From contig CAZSKN010000006.1 of the NCBI GenBank assembly GCA_964607445.1, forward strand, positions 37,073-101,072: a stretch of 64,000 nucleotides of DNA, given 5' to 3'. The notes beneath the pieces are model-generated. The model was not told the DNA's origin. It did not search any database and worked only from the letters and a program-made list of their open reading frames with translations. The translations under genes were made by a program, and so were the position numbers. The stretch is from CALCKU01 sp964607445 (GTDB taxonomy: Bacteria > Pseudomonadota > Alphaproteobacteria > Caulobacterales > Maricaulaceae). Positions 1-8,879 of the stretch are shown one piece after another (positions within the stretch are counted from its first letter, which is position 1; each line of letters begins with the position of its first letter).

Positions 1-49
1 TTGAACCGTCCTAATCATGGTCTATAGTCAAGCCTAGCAGGAGATCGTT

Positions 50-1048
50 ATGGCGTTTAAATCCGTTTTAGACCTAATCGGAAACACACCTCTTTTACGT
101 CTTAATGAGGCGTCAAAACTTACGGGGTGTGAGATTTATGGAAAAGCTGAATTCCTTAACCCCGGACAATCCGTCAAAGATAGAGCCGCGCTTGGTATTA
201 TCCGCGAAGCCGAGGCCTCTGGGGCTTTACGCCCGGGTGGTGTCGTCGTGGAAGGCACGGCCGGGAATACAGGTATTGGTCTTGCGATGGTGACAAGCGC
301 GTTAGGATATCGCTGTAAAATTATTATGCCCCGTACGCAAAGTCAGGAAAAAAAGGATGCTGTGCGCCTGCTAGGAGCTGACCTTATCGAAGTTGATGCT
401 GTTCCTTACGCCAATCCGGGTAATTATGTACATGCCTCCGAACGATTGGCACAAGAACTTGCAAAAAAAGAACCTAGCGGCGCAATTTGGGCTAATCAAT
501 TTGATAATATTGCAAATCGTAATGCCCATATTGAAACGACCGGGCCCGAAATTTTTGAACAAACTGATGGGAAGATAGACGGATTTATTTGCGCCGTCGG
601 CTCTGGCGGGACCCTCGGTGGTGTCTCCATGGCACTGAAAGCCAGAAATCCAAACATAAAAATCGGGGTCGCAGACCCTTACGGCTCTAAAATGTTCAGT
701 TTTTATAAAGACGGTGTCTTACAAACAAAAGGCAATTCCATAACTGAAGGCATAGGCCAAGGCCGGATAACAGCCAATCTTCAAGATGTGATTGTTGATA
801 AAGCCTATCGTATTCATGACAAAGAAGCCTTAGAAATTATTTTTTCACTTAACCAGTTAGAGGGTATTTGCTTGGGTGGATCGTCAGGCATTAACATTGC
901 GGGGGCCATTCATATGGCGCGTGAAATGGGTCCCGGTCATACGATCGTCACAATATTATGTGATTATGGTCAGAGGTATCAATCCAAAGTCTATAATCCA
1001 GAGTTTCTGCGTGAAAAAGATCTGCCAGTTCCGTCATGGCTGAATTAA
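50..1048 (+). CDS. cysK: Cysteine synthase (PLP-dependent)
   Basis: A 332-residue fold-type II PLP enzyme that makes cysteine from O-acetylserine and sulfide in the cytoplasm. The PLP lysine is K43 in QSVKDRAA. The substrate loop is GTAGNTGIG (about 69-77), where the usual first Ser is Ala, and a phosphate loop GGSSGIN lies near the C-terminus. An AGGAG ribosome site precedes the ATG by about 8 bases. The 3' end overlaps sseA by 13 bases, so the two are translationally coupled, and metC follows. A cystathionine beta-synthase-like activity cannot be excluded from sequence alone, because these families share the fold. Confidence 0.9.
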   Translation: MAFKSVLDLIGNTPLLRLNEASKLTGCEIYGKAEFLNPGQSVKDRAALGIIREAEASGALRPGGVVVEGTAGNTGIGLAMVTSALGYRCKIIMPRTQSQEKKDAVRLLGADLIEVDAVPYANPGNYVHASERLAQELAKKEPSGAIWANQFDNIANRNAHIETTGPEIFEQTDGKIDGFICAVGSGGTLGGVSMALKARNPNIKIGVADPYGSKMFSFYKDGVLQTKGNSITEGIGQGRITANLQDVIVDKAYRIHDKEALEIIFSLNQLEGICLGGSSGINIAGAIHMAREMGPGHTIVTILCDYGQRYQSKVYNPEFLREKDLPVPSWLN

Positions 1049-1890
1049 ACGCAAACATTCCAGCTCTCCTTACCGCCGATGAATTGGCAGCCTTACACGC
1101 TCTAGACAAAGTTAAATGTCTGGATTGCACATGGGAATTACCGGGCACAAATCAAAATCTTCCAAATGGATTTATTCCGGGCGCTCAATTTTTTGACATA
1201 GATATTATTGCCCAAACCCAGTCGAATCAAAAACATATGTTACCGTCATCGTCTTTATTTTGCCTCACTATGTCGGATATGGGCATCACACAAGACGACC
1301 ATATTGTGTGTTATGATCGACAAGGTATATTTTCTAGTCCAAGGGTTTGGTGGACATTCAAAATGTTCGGACATAAAAACATCTCGATTTTAGATGGCGG
1401 TCTGCCAGCATGGAAAAACGCTGGGTATAAAACTAAAAACACGCCAGCTGAACCCGCAGATAAATCTAGTTACAGTGTTTCACCGCCCTTGAGTGGTATT
1501 GCCACAATGTCTGAGGTAAAATCCGAATTACAGACCACGCAAATTATTGATGCGCGTCCAAAGGGACGGTTTTACGGAACCCAGCCAGAACCCCGGGGCG
1601 GATTGCGGTCAGGCCATATACCGGGCAGCCATTCTGTTCCCTTTGGCGATCTTCGCACGCCCGACCAACACTTTAAACCTCTGGAAGATATAAAAGCTAT
1701 TTTTACAAATATCGGGCTGGATTTGGATGCCGCCATTATCACCAGTTGTGGATCAGGTATCACCGCCGCAGGTTTGGCCTTTAACCTCTTTCGGCTTGGC
1801 GCAAAAAATGTCCGGGTGTATGATGGATCCTGGGCTGAATGGGGTGATGATAGGTGGTCTGAAGAACAAGCCCCTATTGCGCAGGCCTAA
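1036..1890 (+). CDS. sseA: 3-mercaptopyruvate sulfurtransferase (tandem rhodanese)
   Basis: Two rhodanese domains make up 284 residues, the usual SseA length. The N-terminal domain is the inactive one. The C-terminal domain carries the catalytic Cys in the loop CGSGITA, typical of mercaptopyruvate rather than thiosulfate sulfurtransferases (CGSGVTA-type loop). The enzyme moves sulfur from 3-mercaptopyruvate to thiol acceptors or cyanide. It starts inside the end of cysK and precedes metC by 40 bases, so the three form a cysteine and sulfide metabolism operon. The start has no separate strong ribosome site, which fits coupling to cysK. Confidence 0.9.
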   Translation: MAELNANIPALLTADELAALHALDKVKCLDCTWELPGTNQNLPNGFIPGAQFFDIDIIAQTQSNQKHMLPSSSLFCLTMSDMGITQDDHIVCYDRQGIFSSPRVWWTFKMFGHKNISILDGGLPAWKNAGYKTKNTPAEPADKSSYSVSPPLSGIATMSEVKSELQTTQIIDARPKGRFYGTQPEPRGGLRSGHIPGSHSVPFGDLRTPDQHFKPLEDIKAIFTNIGLDLDAAIITSCGSGITAAGLAFNLFRLGAKNVRVYDGSWAEWGDDRWSEEQAPIAQA

Positions 1891-1930
1891 TGGGTAAGAA
1901 GACTAATGATTGGATAATTAAGACGGCAAT

Positions 1931-3073
1931 ATGAAAAAAGAAACCCAATTCACACATATTGGTCGTCCCACGCCCAAAATAGGCACACCGGTCAACCCCG
2001 ATATTTCACGGGCCTCAACACTTTTATTTGAGCGTGCGGAAGACCTCTACCGTACAGATGTACGCGGCTATGGTCGTCATGGCAGTCAAGTACATGATCA
2101 TTTAAAAGCAGCCTTTAATGCTTTGGAAGACGGTGTGGCAACGACATTAACCCCATCCGGGTTAAGCGCTTGTACATTAGCTATATTATCCCAAGTTAAA
2201 GCCGGAGAGCATGTATTACTCACGGATAGCGCCTATGGACCTACACGAAACTTTTGCGATAAATTTCTAAAGAAAATGAATATTGAGACCGAGTTGTACG
2301 ATCCGCATATAGGCCGTCATATCTCTACGCTTATTCGTCCAAATACGTCTGCTATTTGCTTGGAAAGCCCCGGATCTCTAACATTAGAAATTCAGGATAT
2401 ACCAGCTATATGTGACGTTGCTAAAGCTCATGATGTAAAGACAATTGTAGATAATACATGGTCCGGCGGATTGACACTCAAGCCCTTAAGGCTAGGTGCA
2501 GACATCAGTGTTCATGCAGCTACAAAATATTTTGGTGGGCATGGGGATATCATGTTCGGGGCTGTAACCAGCCGCACATTAGTCGTTGCAAACTCCGTTG
2601 CTGCCACGGCGAAATATCTGGGATATGCGACCTCCCCTGATGATGCATATCAAATATTGCGTGGATTTCGAACGGTTGTTCCAAGGTTTAACGCACAAGA
2701 AAAAACGGCCCTCGAATTAGCTACAGCACTATCAGGTCATGAAAAAATACACCGTGTTCTACACCCCGCTCTAGCTGAACATCCGGACCACGCATTATGG
2801 AAACGTGACTTTACGGGCGCGGCATGCCTGTTTTCGATAGTTCTCAAACCCTGTTCCCAAGCCGAGGTGTTGAAATTCGTCAATGCGCTTAAATATTTTG
2901 GAATCGGGTATTCCTACGGCGGCTATGAAAGCCTTGTCATTCATTGTGATCCGCAATTAAAACGAAAGCATGATAAAGACTTTGGTGGGCCTATCGTTCG
3001 GTTTGCCTGTGGTCTTGAACATGTGGACGACCTTAAAGAGGATATAGAACAAGCCTTTAATGCTATTACTTAA
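1931..3073 (+). CDS. metC: Cystathionine beta-lyase
   Basis: A 380-residue Cys/Met-metabolism PLP enzyme (fold type I). The PLP lysine is K199 in HAATKYFGGHGD, preceded by the cofactor Asp in VDNTW (about 173-177). The HAATKY..GHGD context fits bacterial MetC-type beta-lyases better than gamma-synthases. It would cleave cystathionine to homocysteine, pyruvate and ammonia, or cysteine to sulfide. It is the third gene of the cysK-sseA-metC unit. The 3' end overlaps a possible upstream start of the next ORF, but that gene more likely starts at 3099. Confidence 0.88.
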   Translation: MKKETQFTHIGRPTPKIGTPVNPDISRASTLLFERAEDLYRTDVRGYGRHGSQVHDHLKAAFNALEDGVATTLTPSGLSACTLAILSQVKAGEHVLLTDSAYGPTRNFCDKFLKKMNIETELYDPHIGRHISTLIRPNTSAICLESPGSLTLEIQDIPAICDVAKAHDVKTIVDNTWSGGLTLKPLRLGADISVHAATKYFGGHGDIMFGAVTSRTLVVANSVAATAKYLGYATSPDDAYQILRGFRTVVPRFNAQEKTALELATALSGHEKIHRVLHPALAEHPDHALWKRDFTGAACLFSIVLKPCSQAEVLKFVNALKYFGIGYSYGGYESLVIHCDPQLKRKHDKDFGGPIVRFACGLEHVDDLKEDIEQAFNAIT

Positions 3074-3098
3074 TGTTAAAAAGAGACCTATATACAAA

Positions 3099-4343
3099 AT
3101 GAAACGATTTTGGCTCGGACTTTGTCTTCTGGTAATCTATCTGTCACTGGCGTCGTGTGGTACAACCCGTGTACTTTTGAAAACGGCGTCAAATACACCT
3201 AAGGGCGCAGCCGCAACACCGGAAATCTCCAACACACTGTCCTATGAGCAATGGGAGTCTCAAAAGCCCCTCATAAGGACTGCGCTCGAGACAGAAGTCT
3301 ATGGAAACTATCCCGATCATCTTACACTATCCGTTATGTCAGAACGCCGTATCGCAGGCACACATTTTGGCAATCGCGCGCATATCGAACATCACCGTCT
3401 TTCAATTCACAATCCGAATACGGACGCATCCAAACCCTTTAACCTCCTTATTGTGAAACCTGCCGTTCCTCGGCAGACGCCAATAGCGCCCATTATTATC
3501 ATGCAAAGCTTTTGCCCGGCTCATGATGTTATCCCCGAAGCCGGTTTACCGCCTCCCCCCGATATGACGTTTTCCTGCGCGGGTAGCGGATTTGCGAATA
3601 ATGTTTTTGGCTATTTTTTTGGACGCTATATTCGCACCCCTCCTATCGAGGCTATTCTGGATGCGGGATTTAGTTTTGCTGTTATGTATCCGCCGGAATT
3701 TATTCCAGATAATGCCCAAGCCGGAATCAATAGCCTTGGAACTTATTTTTCCTCAGATGTCGAACATCATCAAAACAAGGGTCAAACACGCGCTATTGCA
3801 GCCTGGGCCAAACAATATGCGCTTGTGGCTAATCACCTGAAAGATCAAGCTGATTTTTCAAAAACGATATTATATGGACATTCGCGTTACGGAAAAACAG
3901 CGCTTGTCGCCATGGCGTTTGACGAAAATATAGATGCTGCCATTGCACATCAATCCGGAACGGGCGGAGCGTCTTTATCGCGCGATAAGCCCGGTGAGAC
4001 GGTGCAAAGTATCACCACACAATATCCACACTGGTTCTCACCCGCATATAAGGAAGAAAATCTAACCTATGACCAACACCATTTACTGGCTCTAATTGCC
4101 CCACGTCCTATTTTACTCGGCAATGCCAGTCGCGATGTCTGGTCAGACCCTAATGGCGGATTTCTAGCTGCTCAGGGAGCTACACCGGTCTATCGCCTAT
4201 ATGGCAAGTTAGGTTTAACTCAGGAAAAGCTAAAGGCCTTTGCACCTGATGCCGATATAGCCTTCTGGATGCGCCCGGGTACGCACGGCGTCGTTAAAGA
4301 GGACTGGCTCGCTTTTCTTGACTTCCTAAATGCCAAGTTTTAA
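3099..4343 (+). CDS. CE15-like alpha/beta-hydrolase lipoprotein
   Basis: A 414-residue exported hydrolase. The N-terminus is a lipoprotein signal: basic MKR, a hydrophobic core and a lipobox LASC with Cys at about residue 20. The nucleophile elbow is GHSRYGK, close to the GCSRNGK of glucuronoyl methylesterases (CE15). A LLALIAPRP segment and a late His (GTHG) complete the likely Ser-His-acid machinery. This suggests a surface or periplasmic esterase acting on uronic-acid esters of plant or algal polysaccharide. The ATG at 3099 is chosen because it begins the signal peptide; an in-frame ATG at 3060 would add 13 charged residues and overlap metC. The substrate is inferred, not shown. Confidence 0.7.
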   Translation: MKRFWLGLCLLVIYLSLASCGTTRVLLKTASNTPKGAAATPEISNTLSYEQWESQKPLIRTALETEVYGNYPDHLTLSVMSERRIAGTHFGNRAHIEHHRLSIHNPNTDASKPFNLLIVKPAVPRQTPIAPIIIMQSFCPAHDVIPEAGLPPPPDMTFSCAGSGFANNVFGYFFGRYIRTPPIEAILDAGFSFAVMYPPEFIPDNAQAGINSLGTYFSSDVEHHQNKGQTRAIAAWAKQYALVANHLKDQADFSKTILYGHSRYGKTALVAMAFDENIDAAIAHQSGTGGASLSRDKPGETVQSITTQYPHWFSPAYKEENLTYDQHHLLALIAPRPILLGNASRDVWSDPNGGFLAAQGATPVYRLYGKLGLTQEKLKAFAPDADIAFWMRPGTHGVVKEDWLAFLDFLNAKF

Positions 4344-4413
4344 TATTGCGGCAATTTTTTGAGCCCGTTAACCACACTGTTGAATACAGGGTTCACTTTA
4401 AATTGGTCATATT

Positions 4414-4740
4414 ATGTCATTCCGGCTACCGCAAAGTTTAAAGACACATTTGCAACCCGATACGATGATGCATTCGCTTGAAGCTGAAATATTGGGAGAA
4501 CAAGCCGCCGCCTTGGGACAATCTGGTCGGCGTGTCGAAAAAGCCATCATAGCGTGGGAAAATAGGGATAAAACGGATAAACAGGATATTGAAAACCGCC
4601 TCGAACATGCTGTAGATGCCGTTTATAGTTATTTTATTCAGCGGGAAGCGGCGGGGATAAACACACATGATTATCCAATTAAATTTTACAGAATTTCAGC
4701 GCCAATTTTAGCACGACTGGGTACAATAAAGTCGTCGTAA
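4414..4740 (+). CDS. Small conserved protein, DUF6665-like
   Basis: A 108-residue cytoplasmic protein with no signal peptide or membrane segment. The central stretch (LEAEILGEQAAALGQSGRRV) and the later DAVYSYFIQRE and the C-terminal LARLG resemble, from memory, the DUF6665 family of small alphaproteobacterial proteins. The function is unknown. It is mostly helical, with a charged, lysine- and aspartate-rich linker near residues 48-62. It stands alone after a 70-base gap from the esterase and faces the GNAT gene convergently. The ORF is real by length, composition and family resemblance, but its role is not predictable. Confidence 0.6.
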   Translation: MSFRLPQSLKTHLQPDTMMHSLEAEILGEQAAALGQSGRRVEKAIIAWENRDKTDKQDIENRLEHAVDAVYSYFIQREAAGINTHDYPIKFYRISAPILARLGTIKSS

Positions 4741-4892
4741 ATTTCTAATACACCGTGAAGACCTGTTATTAATAAATCATAAGATTATCATGAGTGCGGT
4801 TAAAAACTGCTTTAAATGGATCTGACGTTTACCTCGCGCTTATATCCATAGGCTTAGATCATTAGGGGTAAGAATTTGCACTAATCATCGCC

Positions 4893-5387
4893 TTAAAGCG
4901 TCTTAAACATAATATACGCATCTATGAGACCGAGTTCTTTATGACGGAACCCATTCGGAACTGTGCCTAGAATATTAAAACCTTCGCGTTTCCAAAGACG
5001 TATCGCACCTTCGTTTGAACTCACAACCAGATTATACTGCATCCCTAAATAACCGAAATTACGCGCTTCGTCTTGCGAATGCCGACACATAAGAGCACCG
5101 AGCCCCTGCCCCCTGTATGCGGACGAAACAACATATCCACAATTACAAATATGCGCGCCTAATCTAGCTTGGTTGGGACGAATATAATAAGTGCCTCCAA
5201 CGTCTCCATTTTTATCAAGGGCCAGATAGGTTCGCTTTTCGCGGTCTAGCCAATAGGCTCGACTTTCGACCTCGGAAATATCGGGTGAAACAGGATAGGT
5301 CGCTCCGGCCCTGAAGGTAGGCTTCAAGACCTTCCAGACATTCTCCCAATCTCCGTTCTGGTAGGGTCGTATTATAATATCCGTCAT
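4893..5387 (-). CDS. GNAT family N-acetyltransferase
   Basis: A 164-residue single-domain acetyltransferase. The acetyl-CoA loop is YRGQGLGALM (about 114-123), followed by the classic helix and a C-terminal NEGAIRLWKREGF segment, both standard GNAT motifs C/A and B. The N-terminal part, IIRPYQNGDWENVWKVL, matches the usual first strand and helix. The acyl acceptor cannot be deduced; such stand-alone GNATs act on small amines, peptides or toxins. It lies just downstream of the symporter on the same strand, 31 bases away, so it may be read with the galactoside genes without sharing their function. Confidence 0.85.
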   Translation of the reverse strand: MTDIIIRPYQNGDWENVWKVLKPTFRAGATYPVSPDISEVESRAYWLDREKRTYLALDKNGDVGGTYYIRPNQARLGAHICNCGYVVSSAYRGQGLGALMCRHSQDEARNFGYLGMQYNLVVSSNEGAIRLWKREGFNILGTVPNGFRHKELGLIDAYIMFKTL

Positions 5388-5418
5388 AGAAACCCTCTAT
5401 ATCGGGCCAAGATTAATA

Positions 5419-6888
5419 TTACCCCGTCTTGTCTTCAAGGCCGGCTTTGCCAAATACGGTATGGGCGTCCCACACGGCGTTTTGTTTAAAGACAAATTTA
5501 TTCAACAACAGAGACATAGACACGCCGGAAACCAAGGTAACAGCCATCATATGGATATAGCCTCCACCCGGTAATTTTGGCCACGTAAAGACAAAAACAG
5601 CATAAAGCAGAACGCCAAAAATAACGGCGAAAATCATCGCGTAAGGGTTAACGTTCTTAAATAATAAACCAACAATAAAAGCCGAAAGTATGGGCATAGA
5701 TAAAAGCCCGTAAAGTGTCTGAACTGTATTAATCAAGCTGGACTCCGGATTGTTAAAAATCGGAATCATGGCAAAAGCCAACACAACCATACAAACAGAC
5801 ACCCACAAAGATAGCCGTTTGACATTAGGGTTTTCATCAAAATAGGTCTCATGAATATCGCAAACCCAAAGCGCAGCAGAGGCATTTAAGATTGAATTAA
5901 ATGTTGTCAGCACAGCTGCAGCAATCGCAGCGGCAAAAGCTCCCGATAAAAATGGCGGTAATAAATCACCAACAATCCGTCCATAGGTCGCATCCCCGAT
6001 ATCCCCATAAAGTTTGAAAGCAACAATACCCGGTATTACAATAATTGGCGGCACGATAAGCAAACGAATACAAGCGGCAGCTAAAATACCCTTTTGCGCC
6101 TCTTTGACATTCGGCGAGGCCATGGCCCGTTGCGTAATTGTTTGGTTAGTCGACCAGTAAAACATTTGAATAAAAATCATACCCGTAAATAATGTCGAGA
6201 ACGGAATGTCTGATTTCGGGCTACCGATCAATGTCAATCTTTCGGCTGGAATGCCGGTAAAATCAAAATTAATCGCTTTAAGCGCAATGAAGGTCACAAA
6301 TAAAGCCAAGCCCAATAATAATATGCCTGAGAAGGTATCAGATACGGCCACTGCGCGCAGTCCGCCAAAAATCGCATAGGCTGAACCGGCTACTGCAAAA
6401 ATAGCCGCTATAATGTAGAGATTAAGTGTAATGCCGAACATGTTTTGCATAAACAATGATCCGCCATAGAGAATAGCGGGTAGGAATATAAAAATATTGC
6501 CCAGCAGGAATAAAACAGAAATCAACGCCCGAATATGTTTATTATTATAACGGCGCTCCAAAAGCTCCGTCGTCGTTGTGCAGTTATATTTATAATAGAC
6601 GGGAATGAAAACAAAACAGAGCATCATCAGGCCAACCACAGCGGCGAGTTCCCACCATGCGAGCAAAGCCATCTGATTGCCGTTCATACCGACCAATTGA
6701 TCGGTCGACAGATTGGTCAAGGTAATCGACCCGGCCACAAAATACCATTTCAGCGACCCACCCGCGAGAAAATATTCCTGTTCGCCATCTTCTGTCGCTC
6801 GCGCACCGCGACAATACCAATATGTCACCGCAGCAATCAGAGCCGTCAGGCCTAGAAATACAGCGATCTGTATATTTTGTAATTCCAT
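5419..6888 (-). CDS. Sodium/solute symporter (SSS family), likely galactoside or hexose uptake
   Basis: A 489-residue membrane protein with about 13-14 hydrophobic helices, the SSS/SGLT architecture. The early segment NLSTDQLVGMNGNQMALLAWWE is typical of the sugar-transporting branch related to vSGLT. It should import sugar with sodium across the inner membrane. An AGGGGA ribosome site precedes the ATG. It is the last gene of the GH36-GH42-symporter unit, starting 14 bases after the beta-galactosidase stop, so galactose or a galactoside is the likely substrate. This assignment rests on context; SSS substrates are hard to read from sequence. Confidence 0.82.
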   Translation of the reverse strand: MELQNIQIAVFLGLTALIAAVTYWYCRGARATEDGEQEYFLAGGSLKWYFVAGSITLTNLSTDQLVGMNGNQMALLAWWELAAVVGLMMLCFVFIPVYYKYNCTTTTELLERRYNNKHIRALISVLFLLGNIFIFLPAILYGGSLFMQNMFGITLNLYIIAAIFAVAGSAYAIFGGLRAVAVSDTFSGILLLGLALFVTFIALKAINFDFTGIPAERLTLIGSPKSDIPFSTLFTGMIFIQMFYWSTNQTITQRAMASPNVKEAQKGILAAACIRLLIVPPIIVIPGIVAFKLYGDIGDATYGRIVGDLLPPFLSGAFAAAIAAAVLTTFNSILNASAALWVCDIHETYFDENPNVKRLSLWVSVCMVVLAFAMIPIFNNPESSLINTVQTLYGLLSMPILSAFIVGLLFKNVNPYAMIFAVIFGVLLYAVFVFTWPKLPGGGYIHMMAVTLVSGVSMSLLLNKFVFKQNAVWDAHTVFGKAGLEDKTG

Positions 6889-6902
6889 AATTATCCCCTA
6901 TC

Positions 6903-8879
6903 CTATCCAATTATATTTTTTGTTACATTATCTATAAGCGAAATATCACCCGCACCAAGAGACAATTTTCCACCTGACCCAGTTTCTAATATTACGGTCT
7001 CAAGACCATAATTCATATGCAATGTGGCCTGCCCGAACTGTCGGCATCTATGCCCGTGTTGCAAATATATGGGTGAAAGATTTTCTTTTCGGGCTATAGT
7101 TTCCAAAACACGTGTCATAGCTATATCATCCGGCCAACCCGTTATGTAACTTACCTTGGCTTGCTTGATAATGGCCGGCAGACCATCATCACAATATTCG
7201 GTGATTTCAACACTATCTTGACGGCTTGATATTTCACATAATTCGCGCCAAATATGGAAACACCCTCCCTTTTGCAAACAAACCTTTGCGCTAGGGCGTA
7301 ACGTTTCGACAGCTTTAACTTTAAATGATAAGCTCGGCAGATCAGGGGGTAAGTTTTCAACGGTTTTATAATCGGAGGATTTAGAACCTGTACGCGGCCC
7401 GATTACAAGTTGGCCTTTGAAATTTTTCATGGCCTGCTTTAATTGAGGTGTCCAGCTAAACAGTCCCGGAATGCAGACCATTTTCCGGTCGCCAAAGTCT
7501 TTTGTAGTTGGAGGCAAAATATCTACGGAGAAACCCAGCCGTCGTAAACCCCTATAGAAATCATAAACTAAACGAAAATAATTAAAGTCTCGCCCCTGTG
7601 GTTGCGCCTCCCATGCCCAAGCCGAGCTATAGTCAAACACAAGTCCAATAGCCGCCTCATTTACAGCGTCCGTTTTCTCCGAAATTCCGGCCGCTTTTAA
7701 AAATTGGGTGACTTCTTCTGATATCTTTTTAACCTCTGCGCTGACATCTGCGGCAATTCCGTCTGGGCGTTGCAATCCTGCGTGCATGTTCTCTTGTCCA
7801 AATGGCGCTTGTCGCCAACGGAAATAACTCACGACCTCTGCGCCATGGGCTATAGCTTCCCACGTCCAGAGCCTGACCATACCCGGCAAAGGTGCCGGGT
7901 TATAAGGTGCCCAATTTACGGGACCGGGTTGTTGTTCCATCACCCACCAACGTCCCTTTCCTACAGCACGATAGAGATCGTGATGGAACGCTTGGAAATC
8001 TGGATCACCTTGACGCATATACGCATGTTTAAAGACTTCGCCTTGGTCCGATCTATCTTCTAAAAACCCTAACGGATAGCTATCCCAACTCGCGATATCG
8101 AGATCCTCGCCAAGTTTAAAATGATCAAAATCTGTAATTCGCCCCATATAATTATGAATTAAATCTTGATCTTTACATGGCTTTAGAACATCGCATTGCG
8201 CACGGTTGAAAGCGATAACCTGATCAGAACTAAACCGACGAAAATCCATGACATGTATAGGATTTGCTTCCGTAACCGTCAGGTTAGGAAGTTCTATTTG
8301 ATCAAAATGGGTATAATCCATAGACCAAAAAACATTACCCCATGCCGTATTTAAGATATCTATCGTTTTGTACCGGCTTTTAAGCCATTTTCTAAATGCC
8401 GATAACGCCGCACGACTATAAGACAAAACCGTGGCATGACATCCATATTCATTATCGATCTGCCACGCTTTTATATAAGGATTACTTTGATATCGCGCTT
8501 TGAGAATACCCGTTATGCGCACAGCCTCTTGCCTATACCCTATATGGGAAAAACAATAATGTCTTCGGGATCCAAACTTTCGGATATCGCCCCGGGCGTC
8601 AATGGCTAACATATCTGGATATTTATCCAGCATCCAACGGGGCGGGGTTGCAGTAGGGGTTCCCAAAACTACCTGTAATCCAGCACGACCTAAAACATTT
8701 ATGGCCTTATCCAACCAATCCCAATGAAAGTTTTCAGATGTAGGTTCAATCCTGCTCCATGCAAATTCACCAATACGTACCCAAGTAAGACCTAAAGTCC
8801 GCATATCTGCGGCATCCTGTTCCCAGCGATCCTCGGGCCAATGCTCAGGATAATAACAAACCCCAAGCTCTGCACTCAT
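6903..8879 (-). CDS. Beta-galactosidase, GH42
   Basis: A 658-residue glycoside hydrolase of family 42. It opens with the family hallmark GVCYYPEHWPEDRW. The acid/base is E144 in WQIDNEYG and the nucleophile is E315 in WWVMEQQPG. The TIM barrel is followed by a trimerisation domain and a small C-terminal beta domain, and the length is normal. There is no signal peptide, so it works in the cytoplasm after uptake. The ATG overlaps the stop of the alpha-galactosidase (ATGA), showing translational coupling. Galactose released here would enter the galKTE pathway encoded nearby. Confidence 0.93.
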   Translation of the reverse strand: MSAELGVCYYPEHWPEDRWEQDAADMRTLGLTWVRIGEFAWSRIEPTSENFHWDWLDKAINVLGRAGLQVVLGTPTATPPRWMLDKYPDMLAIDARGDIRKFGSRRHYCFSHIGYRQEAVRITGILKARYQSNPYIKAWQIDNEYGCHATVLSYSRAALSAFRKWLKSRYKTIDILNTAWGNVFWSMDYTHFDQIELPNLTVTEANPIHVMDFRRFSSDQVIAFNRAQCDVLKPCKDQDLIHNYMGRITDFDHFKLGEDLDIASWDSYPLGFLEDRSDQGEVFKHAYMRQGDPDFQAFHHDLYRAVGKGRWWVMEQQPGPVNWAPYNPAPLPGMVRLWTWEAIAHGAEVVSYFRWRQAPFGQENMHAGLQRPDGIAADVSAEVKKISEEVTQFLKAAGISEKTDAVNEAAIGLVFDYSSAWAWEAQPQGRDFNYFRLVYDFYRGLRRLGFSVDILPPTTKDFGDRKMVCIPGLFSWTPQLKQAMKNFKGQLVIGPRTGSKSSDYKTVENLPPDLPSLSFKVKAVETLRPSAKVCLQKGGCFHIWRELCEISSRQDSVEITEYCDDGLPAIIKQAKVSYITGWPDDIAMTRVLETIARKENLSPIYLQHGHRCRQFGQATLHMNYGLETVILETGSGGKLSLGAGDISLIDNVTKNIIG

